Source: Oikopleura dioica (lineage: Eukaryota > Chordata > Appendicularia > Copelata > Oikopleuridae). Taken from it: 64,000 nt of DNA. A model generated the notes under the pieces. That model saw only the letters and a program-made list of their open reading frames with translations. It was not told the DNA's origin and made no database searches. Positions within the stretch are counted from its first letter, which is position 1; each line of letters begins with the position of its first letter. Positions 37,601-46,670 of this stretch are shown here, piece by piece. The DNA lies in contig OU015568.1 in the NCBI GenBank assembly GCA_907165135.1, positions 8,378,501 through 8,442,500 on the forward strand, written 5' to 3'. The position numbers and the translations under genes are program-made.

Positions 37601-40600
37601 TCTTTTCGACGTCTTTATTCATCCTCTTTTTCTTCCGATGTCAGTCGAGGTCACGTGGCCCCAAATGACCTCAATAAAAGCGAGATGAAAAAATTATATC
37701 TTTTCAAATGAACAAATTTTTCATATTTAAAATGAAAACCATAATAAAGTATAAAACAAGAATATTTTAAATTTTTATATCAATGGGTGTGGGTGGGGTT
37801 GGGGACGTAACTAGTATTGATAAACTCAGAGTTCCAGGCCTCTGTCAAGCCCCTTAAAATTAAAAGTCAAGGAACGGGGCTGAAACGGCCCGAAGGGCCG
37901 TCAAGCCCTTAAAATTAAAAGTCAAGGAACGGGGCTGAAACGGCCCGAAGGGCCGTCAAGCCCTTAAAATTAAAAGTCAAGGAACGGGGCTGAAACGGCC
38001 CGAAGGGCCGTCAAGCCCCTTAAAATTAAAAGTCAAGGAACGGGGCTGAAACGGCCCGAAGGGCCGTCAAGCCCTTAAAATTAAAAGTCAAGGAACGGGG
38101 CTGAAACGGCCCGAAGGGCCGTCAAGCCCCTTAAAATTAAAAGTCAAGGAACGGGGCTGAAACGGCCCGAAGGGCCGTCAAGCCCTTAAAATTAAAGTCA
38201 AGGAACGGGGCTGAAACGGCCCGAAGGGCCGTCAAGCCCCTTAAAATTAAAAGTCAAGGAACGGGGCTGAAACGGCCCGAAGGGCCGTCAAGCCCTTAAA
38301 ATTAAAAGTCAAGGAACGGGGCTGAAACGGCCCGAAGGGCCGTCAAGCCCCTTAAAATTAAAAGTCAAGGAACGGGGCTGAAACGGCCCGAAGGGCCGTC
38401 AAGCCCTTAAAATTAAAGTCAAGGAACGGGGCTGAAACGGCCCGAAGGGCCGTCAAGCCCTTAAAATTAAAAGTCAAGGAACGGGGCTGAAACGGCCCGT
38501 AGGGCCGTCAAGCCCCTTAAAATTAAAAGTCAAGGAACGGGGCTGAAACGGCCCGAAGGGCCGTCAAGCCCCTTAAAATTAAAAGTCAAGGAACGGGGCT
38601 GAAACGGCCCGAAGGGCCGTCAAGCCCCTTAAAATTAAAAGTCAAGGAACGGGGCTGAAACGGCCCGAAGGGCCGTCAAGCCCCTTAAAATTAAAAGTCA
38701 AGGAACGGGGCTGAAACGGCCCGAAGGGCCGTCAAGCCCTTAAAATTAAAAGTCAAGGAACGGGGCTGAAACGGCCCGAAGGGCCGTCAAGCCCCTTAAA
38801 ATTAAAAGTCAAGGAACGGGGCTGAAACGGCCCGAAGGGCCGTCAAGCCCCTTAAAATTAAAAGTCAAGGAACGGGGCTGAAACGGCCCGAAGGGCCGTC
38901 AAGCCCTTAAAATTAAAAGTCAAGGAACGGGGCTGAAACGGCCCGAAGGGCCGTCAAGCCCCTTAAAATTAAAGTCAAGGAACGGGGCTGAAACGGCCCG
39001 AAGGGCCGTCAAGCCCCTTAAAATTAAAAGTCAAGGAACGGGGCTGAAACGGCCCGAAGGGCCGTCAAGCCCCTTAAAATTAAAAGTCAAGGAACGGGGC
39101 TGAAACGGCCCGAAGGGCCGTCAAGCCCCTTAAAATTAAAGTCAAGGAACGGGGCTGAAACGGCCCGAAGGGCCGTCAAGCCCTTAAAATTAAAAGTCAA
39201 GGAACGGGGCTGAAACGGCCCGAAGGGCCGTCAAGCCCCTTAAAATTAAAAGTCAAGGAACGGGGCTGAAACGGCCCGAAGGGCCGTCAAGCCCTTAAAA
39301 TTAAAAGTCAAGGAACGGGGCTGAAACGGCCCGAAGGGCCGTCAAGCCCCTTAAAATTAAAAGTCAAGGAACGGGGCTGAAACGGCCCGAAGGGCCGTCA
39401 AGCCCTTAAAATTAAAAGTCAAGGAACGGGGCTGAAACGGCCCGAAGGGCCGTCAAGCCCTTAAAATTAAAAGTCAAGGAACGGGGCTGAAACGGCCCGA
39501 AGGGCCGTCAAGCCCCTTAAAATTAAAAGTCAAGGAACGGGGCTGAAACGGCCCGAAGGGCCGTCAAGCCCCTTAAAATTAAAAGTCAAGGAACGGGGCT
39601 GAAACGGCCCGAAGGGCCGTCAAGCCCCTTAAAATTAAAGTCAAGGAACGGGGCTGAAACGGCCCGAAGGGCCGTCAAGCCCTTAAAATTAAAAGTCAAG
39701 GAACGGGGCTGAAACGGCCCGAAGGGCCGTCAAGCCCTTAAAATTAAAAGTCAAGGAACGGGGCTGAAACGGCCCGAAGGGCCGTCAAGCCCCTTAAAAT
39801 TAAAAGTCAAGGAACGGGGCTGAAACGGCCCGAAGGGCCGTCAAGCCCCTTAAAATTAAAAGTCAAGGAACGGGGCTGAAACGGCCCGAAGGGCCGTCAA
39901 GCCCTTAAAATTAAAAGTCAAGGAACGGGGCTGAAACGGCCCGAAGGGCCGTCAAGCCCTTAAAATTAAAAGTCAAGGAACGGGGCTGAAACGGCCCGAA
40001 GGGCCGTCAAGCCCCTTAAAATTAAAAGTCAAGGAACGGGGCTGAAACGGCCCGAAGGGCCGTCAAGCCCCTTAAAATTAAAAGTCAAGGAACGGGGCTG
40101 AAACGGCCCGAAGGGCCGTCAAGCCCTTAAAATTAAAAGTCAAGGAACGGGGCTGAAACGGCCCGAAGGGCCGTCAAGCCCTTAAAATTAAAAGTCAAGG
40201 AACGGGGCTGAAACGGCCCGAAGGGCCGTCAAGCCCTTAAAATTAAAAGTCAAGGAACGGGGCTGAAACGGCCCGAAGGGCCGTCAAGCCCCTTAAAATT
40301 AAAGTCAAGGAACGGGGCTGAAACGGCCCGAAGGGCCGTCAAGCCCCTTAAAATTAAAAGTCAAGGAACGGGGCTGAAACGGCCCGAAGGGCCGTCAAGC
40401 CCTTAAAATTAAAAGTCAAGGAACGGGGCTGAAACGGCCCGAAGGGCCGTCAAGCCCTTAAAATTAAAAGTCAAGGAACGGGGCTGAAACGGCCCGAAGG
40501 GCCGTCAAGCCCCTTAAAATTAAAAGTCAAGGAACGGGGCTGAAACGGCCCGAAGGGCCGTCAAGCCCCTTAAAATTAAAAGTCAAGGAACGGGGCTGAA

Positions 40601-43028
40601 ACGGCCCGAAGGGCCGTCAAGCCCTTAAAATTAAAAGTCAAGGAACGGGGCTGAAACGGCCCGAAGGGCCGTCAAGCCCTTAAAATTAAAAGTCAAGGAA
40701 CGGGGCTGAAACGGCCCGAAGGGCCGTCAAGCCTCTTAAAATTAAAAGTCAAGGAACGGGGCTGAAACGGCCCGAAGGGCCGTCAAGCCCTTAAAATTAA
40801 AAGTCAAGGAACGGGGCTGAAACGGCCCGAAGGGCCGTCAAGCCCCTTAAAATTAAAAGTCAAGGAACGGGGCTGAAACGGCCCGAAGGGCCGTCAAGCC
40901 CCTTAAAATTAAAAGTCAAGGAACGGGGCTGAAACGGCCCGAAGGGCCGTCAAGCCCCTTAAAATTAAAAGTCAAGGAACGGGGCTGAAACGGCCCGAAG
41001 GGCCGTCAAGCCCCTTAAAATTAAAAGTCAAGGAACGGGGCTGAAACGGCCCGAAGGGCCGTCAAGCCCTTAAAATTAAAAGTCAAGGAACGGGGCTAAA
41101 ACGGCCCGAAGGGCCGTCAAGCCCCTTAAAATTAAAAGTCAAGGAACGGGGCTGAAACGGCCCGAAGGGCCGTCAAGCCCCTTAAAATTAAAAGTCAAGG
41201 AACGGGGCTGAAACGGCCCGAAGGGCCGTCAAGCCCTTAAAATTAAAAGTCAAGGAACGGGGCTGAAACGGCCCGAAGGGCCGTCAAGCCCCTTAAAATT
41301 AAAAGTCAAGGAACGGGGCTGAAACGGCCCAAAGGGCCGTCAAGCCCCTTAAAATTAAAAGTCAAGGAACGGGGCTGAAACGGCCCGAAGGGCCGTCAAG
41401 CCCTTAAAATTAAAAGTCAAGGAACGGGGCTGAAACGGCCCGAAGGGCCGTCAAGCCCCTTAAAATTAAAAGTCAAGGAACGGGGCTGAAACGGCCCGAA
41501 GGGCCGTCAAGCCCTTAAAATTAAAAGTCAAGGAACGGGGCTGAAACGGCCCGAAGGGCCGTCAAGCCCTTAAAATTAAAAGTCAAGGAACGGGGCTGAA
41601 ACGGCCCGAAGGGCCGTCAAGCCCTTAAAATTAAAAGTCAAGGAACGGGGCTGAAACGGCCCGAAGGGCCGTCAAGCCCCTTAAAATTAAAAGTCAAGGA
41701 ACGGGGCTGAAACGGCCCGAAGGGCCGTCAAGCCCCTTAAAATTAAAAGTCAAGGAACGGGGCTGAAACGGCCCGAAGAACACCATATATGGTGCATCCT
41801 CTATTGTAGCGCCGAACCATTTTTGGTTTTCATTATTTTATCAAAAGTTTTCATCGGGCGAGATCAGAGCTCGGCAGATGGCAAGAACTTGATGGAGATT
41901 TTCGTCGACGTGGAAGGTCTGATTCTATATTTGTAAAAGAAGAGGTTGAAAAACTGATAGCGCAGTTTTGTTCAGCTCGTTGAGACGAGTCGAATGGTGG
42001 GTCTAACACTTGATAACTCCAAGGATTGACCGATTTTTTATTTGTTGGAAAAGGCGAAATTGGGGAGACATGGATGAAATGACTCAAGATCATTTTCATG
42101 ATGAAAATGGGCCAAACTTATTTTGTGGTGCCGTATTTCGACCCCGTTTAGTCGCTGCCCTTTCCTTTCCGAAATTTTCATTTTGAAAATGGGATGAGCT
42201 TTATTTCCAGCGCCTGATTTCGAGGCCGTTTTGTCGCTGCGCGTTCCTGTTTTCGTCTCAAATTTCAGCCGATTTTTAATCACCAAACACCATCAAATAA
42301 ATATGCATTTTACCGGCGATTCCCTAATCAAAAACACAAATAAAAACACATGAAGTTCAGGCCTGGAGTGATATATTTATCAGAAAAATTTGAAATTCCA
42401 TGCACGGATGAGTCAGAAACTGCGCGCAAAGTTTTGCTATTTTTAGACACTAAATGAGCAATAACTTCCATTATACTGACTCAAATTCCATGAAATCTAT
42501 ATCAAAATGCTTCTTTTTCTCACTTAACAAGATCGACTTGAAAATTCAAAAAATTTTTTGCCATGTCACAAAATTTTGAAACTTCCCTAAGCGAGAGAGC
42601 CCAACCTACTCGCCCACGCAATTTACCTCAGCCCTTCCTCTCCCGATTTGAATCCTAGGTCCATCGTGTTTTCTTTGTCCACGGAAATATCTTTTGCAGC
42701 AGAGTTATTGGCGGACGAGTTAGAGGTGTAATCATCGAATTCTAGCGCAATCAGTGATTAGTAAAAATCAACTCAAGTCAATCAAGCATTTTATGGATGA
42801 TCGAAAAATGATTGTTTCTCAAAATAGTTCAATTTTGTTTGAATATATTTTGAAATCAAAACCCAAAAAAGACTCACCTTTGACCTCATTTTTCGGCGCG
42901 AAAGAAACTCGTGACTTTCTTCTCTCGGATCGCCGGACAGGTCCGTTTACTTCCGACTTGAGAACGCTTTTTCGCGGCTTTTTCCTCTGACCTGTCCGGG
43001 GACTGCTGGCAGCTCTCTTCTCCGACAT
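28671..43028 (-). CDS. KNL1: KNL1/Spc105 kinetochore scaffold, interrupted by a mobile-element nest
   Basis: KNL1 links microtubules, PP1 and Bub proteins at the outer kinetochore. Exon 1 (42878-43028) carries both PP1-docking motifs: KSVLK (SILK type) and RVSFA. Exon 2 (from 42741) encodes a Ser/Asn stretch ending DKENTMD. Then comes a 10.8 kb insertion, and exon 3 resumes at 31893 with QESPSMFNMS. Middle exons hold degenerate MELT-like units (EKTMAFF, EKTMAMDETVNL, DKTVFMEQTV). The 3' exons (about 28671-30230) give a helical coiled-coil region (EELTPILADLEVEHEKLLRE) and a C-terminal RWD-like region ending MGSLNYVKSLYDNLRP. Removing the insertion plus one 8-bp duplication restores KENTMDQESP exactly. 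With it present, exon 1 can splice in frame to the AG at the element edge, skipping exon 2. Confidence 0.85.
31959..33231. mobile_element. Nested foldback element, Mutator-like 9-bp TSD
   Basis: Ends GAGAGAGGCGATTTTCTGG and its complement, 9-bp duplication TGTAGGTTT at 31950-31958 and 33232-33240. The arms (about 31959-32320 and 32935-33231) are imperfect inverted copies. They include repeated GATTTTCTGGCAGTTAG units and a stretch with an open frame (32114-32320, Lys/Arg/Ser-rich start, then EEILYEQLLEASKSSL) that looks like captured coding sequence. No transposase. Confidence 0.78.
33241..33490. other. Interior of the outer element
   Basis: Continuation of the outer element's terminal repeat (GGCTCTCGCGCTTA) followed by unique sequence up to the Mutator-like element. 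A short open frame from 33367 is not convincing as a gene. Confidence 0.35.
33551..33720 (+). repeat. Left subterminal repeats of the MULE
   Basis: Five units spaced 38 bp apart, each starting GTGGGTACC(A/G)GTACCC and most continuing CTCGCTTTCTT-CTTGAAC. The core is a near-perfect 18-bp palindrome, a likely transposase-binding array. Confidence 0.85.
33814..36028 (+). CDS. MULE transposase, probably degenerate
   Basis: Exon 1 starts at ATG 33814 (MSDLSKLSVEKLQKLKDE), a short intron, then about 33934-34903 with a FLYWCH/WRKY-like zinc-binding region (VYQCCKLSPDGKACPKKYDV ... RHTC). A further piece gives KDGDYKSTLLFSCLHRGRFE, and 35303-36028 encodes the catalytic MULE region with TDSELGLRNSI and CFFHFSKNQ, the typical second-Asp and CxxH blocks. 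Between 34904 and 35150 there are tandem duplications and stop codons, so the reading frame is probably broken or needs further introns. From about 35325 the base composition changes sharply: the plus strand is almost free of C and uses TTA, AGG and AGT codons. Confidence 0.65.
36030..36080 (+). repeat. Degenerate TTAGGG-like tract
   Basis: Loose copies of TTAGGG/TTAGGA directly after the transposase frame. It continues the C-poor composition of that ORF and is not evidence of a telomere. Confidence 0.6.
36448..36660 (-). repeat. Right subterminal repeats of the MULE
   Basis: Inverted counterparts of the left array: about five units with GGTACC(A/T)GTACCCAC cores, some decayed to GGTACTTGGTACCC. 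They end just before the GC-rich terminal repeat. Confidence 0.8.
36752..37568 (+). repeat. Left inverted arm of the foldback element
   Basis: About 817 bp, matching 41776-42587 in inverse orientation almost base for base. An 82-codon open frame (37059-37307) has the identical translation in the other arm (42038-42286, minus), which follows from arm identity and is not evidence of a gene. The inner edge carries the palindrome ACCATATATGGT. Confidence 0.93.
37844..41778 (+). repeat. Satellite array 2, about 71 copies of a 54-56 bp unit
   Basis: Tandem units with the core CGGCCCGAAGGGCCG, then TCAAGCCC(C)TTAAAATTAAA and AGTCAAGGAACGGGGCTGAA. Variation is mostly a 3- or 4-base C run and a 3- or 4-base A run; single substitutions occur in a few copies (for example CCCGTAGGG near 38500, CCCAAAGGG near 41330). 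Read on the other strand, the unit is homologous to array 1: same core, then TTTC...CCTT, TTTTAATTTTAA, GGGCTTGA. Confidence 0.95.
41776..42587 (-). repeat. Right inverted arm of the foldback element
   Basis: Inverse complement of the left arm. The array stops abruptly inside a core (CGGCCCGAAG|AACACC) at the arm boundary, so the array was expanded or inserted within the element. Confidence 0.93.
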
Positions 43029-43475
43029 ATCCGCTTCACTCTGCAAATTTGCCTCAATTTTCTGAAAATAAAAATCTCAAGTCTGGTGCCAAGGCGGAGC
43101 GAAAAAGCAGAATTCAAACGACTCTCTTAAAATGGCGCGCGCTGATTGGCTGCGACGCTGAACTTGGCGCACACTTTGCGATTTCTCTTGTTCTCGCGAT
43201 ATTATCTAAAAAGCAGGAAAACGGTTTGAACCTGAAGATTGTCTGGCCGTTTATCGATACATCAAATTTCCAGAATATTCTAGAAAATGCTTCTTTGAAA
43301 AAATCATTGAACATTCTCTTTTATGGCCGAAAACTCAACTTTCAGACACAAACCGAAATTAAAACTCATCATTATTTCACTAAACATCTTTTCTCAATTC
43401 TTTCCACTTCTCTCTACCCTGATTGGCCGGCTTCATCATCTCTAAATTTTCCTAATTTTCAGAAATCGTCGAAAA
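43029..43475. promoter_or_regulatory. Divergent KNL1/WDR46 promoter with two CCAAT boxes
   Basis: 447-bp region between divergent starts. It contains CTGATTGGCT at 43142-43151 and CTGATTGGCC at 43419-43428, both NF-Y type. Acceptor-like TTTTCAG tracts lie close to both start codons (43456-43462 on the plus strand, about 43060 on the minus strand), consistent with trans-splicing or short 5' introns. Confidence 0.55.
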
Positions 43476-46132
43476 ATGGCGAGTAAAAGAGCATTCCTTC
43501 AAGAAAACCTGGAAGAGGAGCAAGAAGAATCATCTCAAAAACGACTCTTTGAAGAACCGACCCCAGAAATTCAAACCTCAAAAAAGGGTGGAAAAGAAAA
43601 TGAAAAAGATAGATTTGGACCGACTCCGGTTCCGAGTGGAAAAGAATTTCTCAGAGACGAAAATAAGGTTCAAATGAGAACTGCTCATATAAGGTACCTT
43701 TGTCCTTTCGTTTTTCGCTTCATCCTTTTTTTCTTCAGGCTACAGAAAGACTTGAAAACGATCAACAAACGGGCGAAAAATGCGTCGCAAAAGGCCGAAA
43801 TGCTGAAAATTCTTGAGCCGACAGAACATGGAGCGATGAAGAAAACGGGCAAAATCTATTCTCAGAAAGATATTCTAAAAGTGGCGGATGTCCAGACGAT
43901 GCAGAAGAAGTTCTCGCTCGATTTGGACATGGGCCCGTATATTGCTCGATACGACGCTAGGTAAACCTTGAAAAAGGCTCTTCCCACCCTTATTATCTCT
44001 ATTCTAGCGGAAGACATCTTCTCCTGGCTGGAGAGCTTGGTCACGTGGCCATGATCGATCATTACACAAAAATGCCAAAATGCGAGTTTTCCGTAAAAGA
44101 AAAGATTTCGGTCGGCTCATTTTTTGCCTTCTTTTTCTGAATTCAAATTTCTAGGACGCGATTTTCCTCCAAAATGAAAAGCTAATGGCCGTAGCGCAGA
44201 AAAAGTGGACTTATGTTTACGATAATCAGGGGACAGAAATTCACTGTTTGAAGAAAACGGATAGAGTGAACAAGATGAATTACTTGCCCTATCATTTTCT
44301 ACTCGCTTCAATTAACAGACTAAGTTAGAAAATGCCAAGAAGATCACCTTTATTCATAATTTGCTTTAGATTATCTCTCCTACATCGACATATCAATCGG
44401 AAAAGAAATCTACTGCAAGCGAGTGAGCGAAGAAGGAAGTCTAAATGTCATTTGCAACAATCGAACGAACGGGATCATCCATCTTGGCCACACGACGGGA
44501 ACTGTCACTCTTTGGTCGCCAAATAGCGAGAAATTCGTTGCAAAGATGTTGTGCCACAAAGTAAGCTTTTCCTTTTTTTCTGATCATCAGCTTCGAATTT
44601 TAGAGTAATGTTATTTCCACGGCTGTTTCAAGCGACGGAAAATATATGGCGACTTCAAGTCAAGACGCGTCGCTGAAAATTTGGGATTTGCGAACTTGGA
44701 AGTGTTTGAGCACGAAAAGATTGCCTCGAGGAGCGCATCAGCTACAGTACTCGCAGAGAGGATTGCTGGCGGCTTCGTTTGCCAATGTTGTGGAATTGTG
44801 GAAACGTAAGTTACTAAGAGAGAAAAGTGTGGTTGATCTAGGCTGGTTCGATCTTGTATCAGATTTTGCGCCCCGCTGAGGGAGGTCAAGTGTAGCGCCC
44901 TCTTTTGGCCATAGTTGTTCATTAAACATAGGTTTCTATGCTTTTACAAACAAAGATATGAAAATTTTTGAAATGCATCACGAGCATGTGGGGTGTCGTC
45001 ATCGTCAGTAACGACTGTTACTTGTATGAAAAAATAAATAAAATCTTGATCAATATTTCTGACTTATTTGATTTTGCAGATCCTTGGGAAGAAGAATGCA
45101 CACAGCCAATAATGCAGTACAAAACGGCTCTCACTCCAACCACCCTTGATTTCTGTCCGTACGAAGACGTGCTCGGAATCGGCTCCAAAAAGGGCTTCGA
45201 AAGCATCCTCGCTCCTGGAGCGGGAGAACCAAATCCAGACAGCTGGCAGTACAACCCCTTCCAGACTAAAAAGCAGCGGGCGGAGACGGAAGTTAGAATG
45301 TTACTGGAAAAGGCGCCGGCGGATACGATTTGTTTGGATCCGAACTTGCTGGCGAAATTGGACGAAAGCGCTGCTCAGGGTGGCTATTTTGGATTTGGGG
45401 GTTAGTTGGAATTGGATTGGATCCAATCCAATAAGGTTTGGATGGAATTTGGATGGCCAGGGTACCGGATTTTGTTGGGAAAAATTGGGCAATTGGGGGA
45501 AATTGGGGAATTGGATCCAATAAAAAATATATCGCTAAACTATGCAAAGAAGGGTCATTTTCATGATTAAAATGAACAATTTCGGATAAAAAATCATTGT
45601 TTTGACTCTGTTGATCCTCCTTTCGGATAAAAACTAACTGTTTCGCTTCTTTTCAAAGTACTAAAAGCCTTGGAAAAATTGGAAATCCAATTGGATCTAA
45701 TTGGAATTGGGGATTTTTGGGGAATTGGGTAATAATTGGATTGGGTTGGATTTTGGATGGATAGCTTGGAGTCAAAATTTATTGGATGGAAATTGGATGG
45801 CCAGACCCCAAAATTTTGTCCAAAATAGCCACCCTGGCGCTGCTCAAGGTAGTTTCTCAATGATTCTCGGAGTTTCTGACTTTTGAATTTCAGAATTCGA
45901 CGAAGAACAATTGAAACGAGTTGGATTCAAGCGGGATAGAAAGTTCGAACCTCGAGTACGAAAGCGAGGAAAAGGCAAAACCGGAGCGAAGGAAGCAAGA
46001 AAGTCGAAAATGCGAGAAGCTGCGTTCAAGAAGCATTTGCTGGCAAAGAGGGAAAAAGAAAGCAAACAGACGATCGTCAAAAAGGAGCAGGCGAAGAATG
46101 TTCTGGCCAGATTCATGAAGAAAGACAACTGA
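43476..46132 (+). CDS. WDR46: WDR46/Utp7 small-subunit processome WD40 protein
   Basis: Nucleolar scaffold of the SSU processome in 18S rRNA maturation. Exons about 43476-43693, 43739-43961, 44010-44130, 44155-44327, 44371-44560, 44605-44804, 45081-45379, 45894-46132. Family blocks: SLDLDMGPYIARYDASGRHL, MAVAQKKWTYVYDNQGTEIH, IIHLGHTTGTVTLWSPNS, YMATSSQDASLKIWDLR, CPYEDVLGIGSKKGFESI followed by LAPGAGEPN, and the BING4CT region ending in a basic tail (FKRDRKFEPRVRKRGKGK). A 461-bp hAT element sits two codons before an intron; its terminal repeat supplies CAG G|GTGG, so the donor moves into the element and Gln is kept. The N-terminal 70 residues are Glu/Lys-rich. Confidence 0.93.
44805..45080. 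other. 276-bp intron of WDR46
   Basis: Longer than its neighbours. It ends in GATTTTGCAG. I see no terminal repeats or target duplication in it. Confidence 0.5.
45376..45836. mobile_element. 461-bp hAT-type MITE at the WDR46 exon-intron boundary
   Basis: Termini CAGGGTGGCTATTTTGG and its inverse complement, with a perfect 8-bp duplication GCGCTGCT at 45368-45375 and 45837-45844. The interior is rich in TTGGAATTGGAT-like repeats and contains no coding capacity. Confidence 0.93.
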
Positions 46133-46264
46133 AAGAAATGACTGTTTTTCTGTTCTGTTCTTTTGAATTAATTCAATAAATTGAATGCAGAAAAGAATGA
46201 AAAAGAAAACTTCATATGATTTTATCACTCAAACTTTTTTTAAAGATCTTGATTGGGTCCAAAA

Positions 46265-46621
46265 ATGCTCGAAAAGTACGAAAAAGCGTGGAATTTCGGC
46301 GTTCAAAAGCGGAAAAAGCCCGAGACTCCCGAAAACTCAGACTCCGAAACCTCCGAAAATGAGAATGATTTGCCTGAGAAGCCCGAAAAAGCGCCAAAAG
46401 AAAAAGTATCGATGGCTGCTCACATGACTAGGCCGCTTGAAAGTCAAGAGTTGTTGCTGCTCTTGTGTTTGATTCTTCTGATAGCTATTTTTCTGTTTGT
46501 ATTTTTTAACCCCGATTTGATGGAAAATCCGCTCAAAGAGGATCGTCAGAAATCTCAATTACCGACCCTTCCGGAATCCGAACCTGACTCGCTCTATGAA
46601 AACTTGCAACAGAACTTGTAG
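46265..46621 (+). CDS. Small single-pass membrane protein
   Basis: 118 residues, single exon: a basic start (MLEKYEKAWNFGVQKRKK), an acidic Pro/Glu/Ser stretch, one transmembrane helix (LLLLCLILLIAIFLFVFF) and an acidic tail. No family recognised. The stop is followed 46 nt later by a TTTTCAG and the TSSC4 ATG, so the two are probably one operon; WDR46 ends 132 bp upstream in the same direction and may belong to it. Confidence 0.7.
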   Translation: MLEKYEKAWNFGVQKRKKPETPENSDSETSENENDLPEKPEKAPKEKVSMAAHMTRPLESQELLLLLCLILLIAIFLFVFFNPDLMENPLKEDRQKSQLPTLPESEPDSLYENLQQNL

Positions 46622-46670
46622 AATAGAAATAATGCTGGTGACGATTTTCAACCTTTTTTCTTTTCAGAAT
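46622..46670 (+). promoter_or_regulatory. Intercistronic spacer with trans-splice acceptor
   Basis: 49 nt between stop and start, pyrimidine-rich (CCTTTTTTCTTTTCAG ending at 46667). The size and the AG placed four bases before the ATG fit an operon processed by spliced-leader trans-splicing. Confidence 0.6.

Larger units (their letters stand above)
36752..42587. mobile_element. 5.8 kb foldback element, TAA target duplication
   Basis: Near-identical inverted arms at 36752-37568 and 41776-42587 begin GGGAAGTTTCAAAATTTTG. They are flanked by TAA at 36749-36751 and 42588-42590. A 3-bp T(A/T)A duplication is typical of PIF/Harbinger elements. The interior is about 270 bp of unique sequence and a long satellite array. 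No transposase; non-autonomous. It sits in the outer element's right terminal repeat. Confidence 0.85.
31902..42658. mobile_element. Outer TIR element (8-bp TSD) inserted in a KNL1 exon, loaded with nested elements
   Basis: Terminal inverted repeats of about 70 bp begin CTAGGATTCAAATC and contain GAGGAAGGGCTGAGGTAAAT on both ends. They are flanked by a perfect 8-bp duplication GTCCATCG at 31894-31901 and 42659-42666, suggesting a hAT-like superfamily although the termini are not CAGGG. The right repeat breaks off at 42590, where the foldback element is inserted; the left repeat is broken at 31959-33231 by another element and then continues. The element itself may originally have been only a few hundred bases. 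Confidence 0.85.

Noticed and set aside
37059-42286. Identical 82-residue ORFs in the foldback arms as a duplicated gene
   Set aside because: The identity follows from the arms being inverted copies; composition and lack of any domain give no support for a protein.
31902-42658. KNL1 insertion read as an ordinary long intron between exons 2 and 3
   Set aside because: The donor in the terminal repeat joined to the edge acceptor changes the frame, and the element has a perfect 8-bp duplication inside a codon run, so it is an insertion into an exon.
43049-43486. 145-codon plus-strand ORF between KNL1 and WDR46
   Set aside because: It overlaps the divergent promoter and the WDR46 start, and its composition is not coding-like; the CCAAT boxes lie within it.
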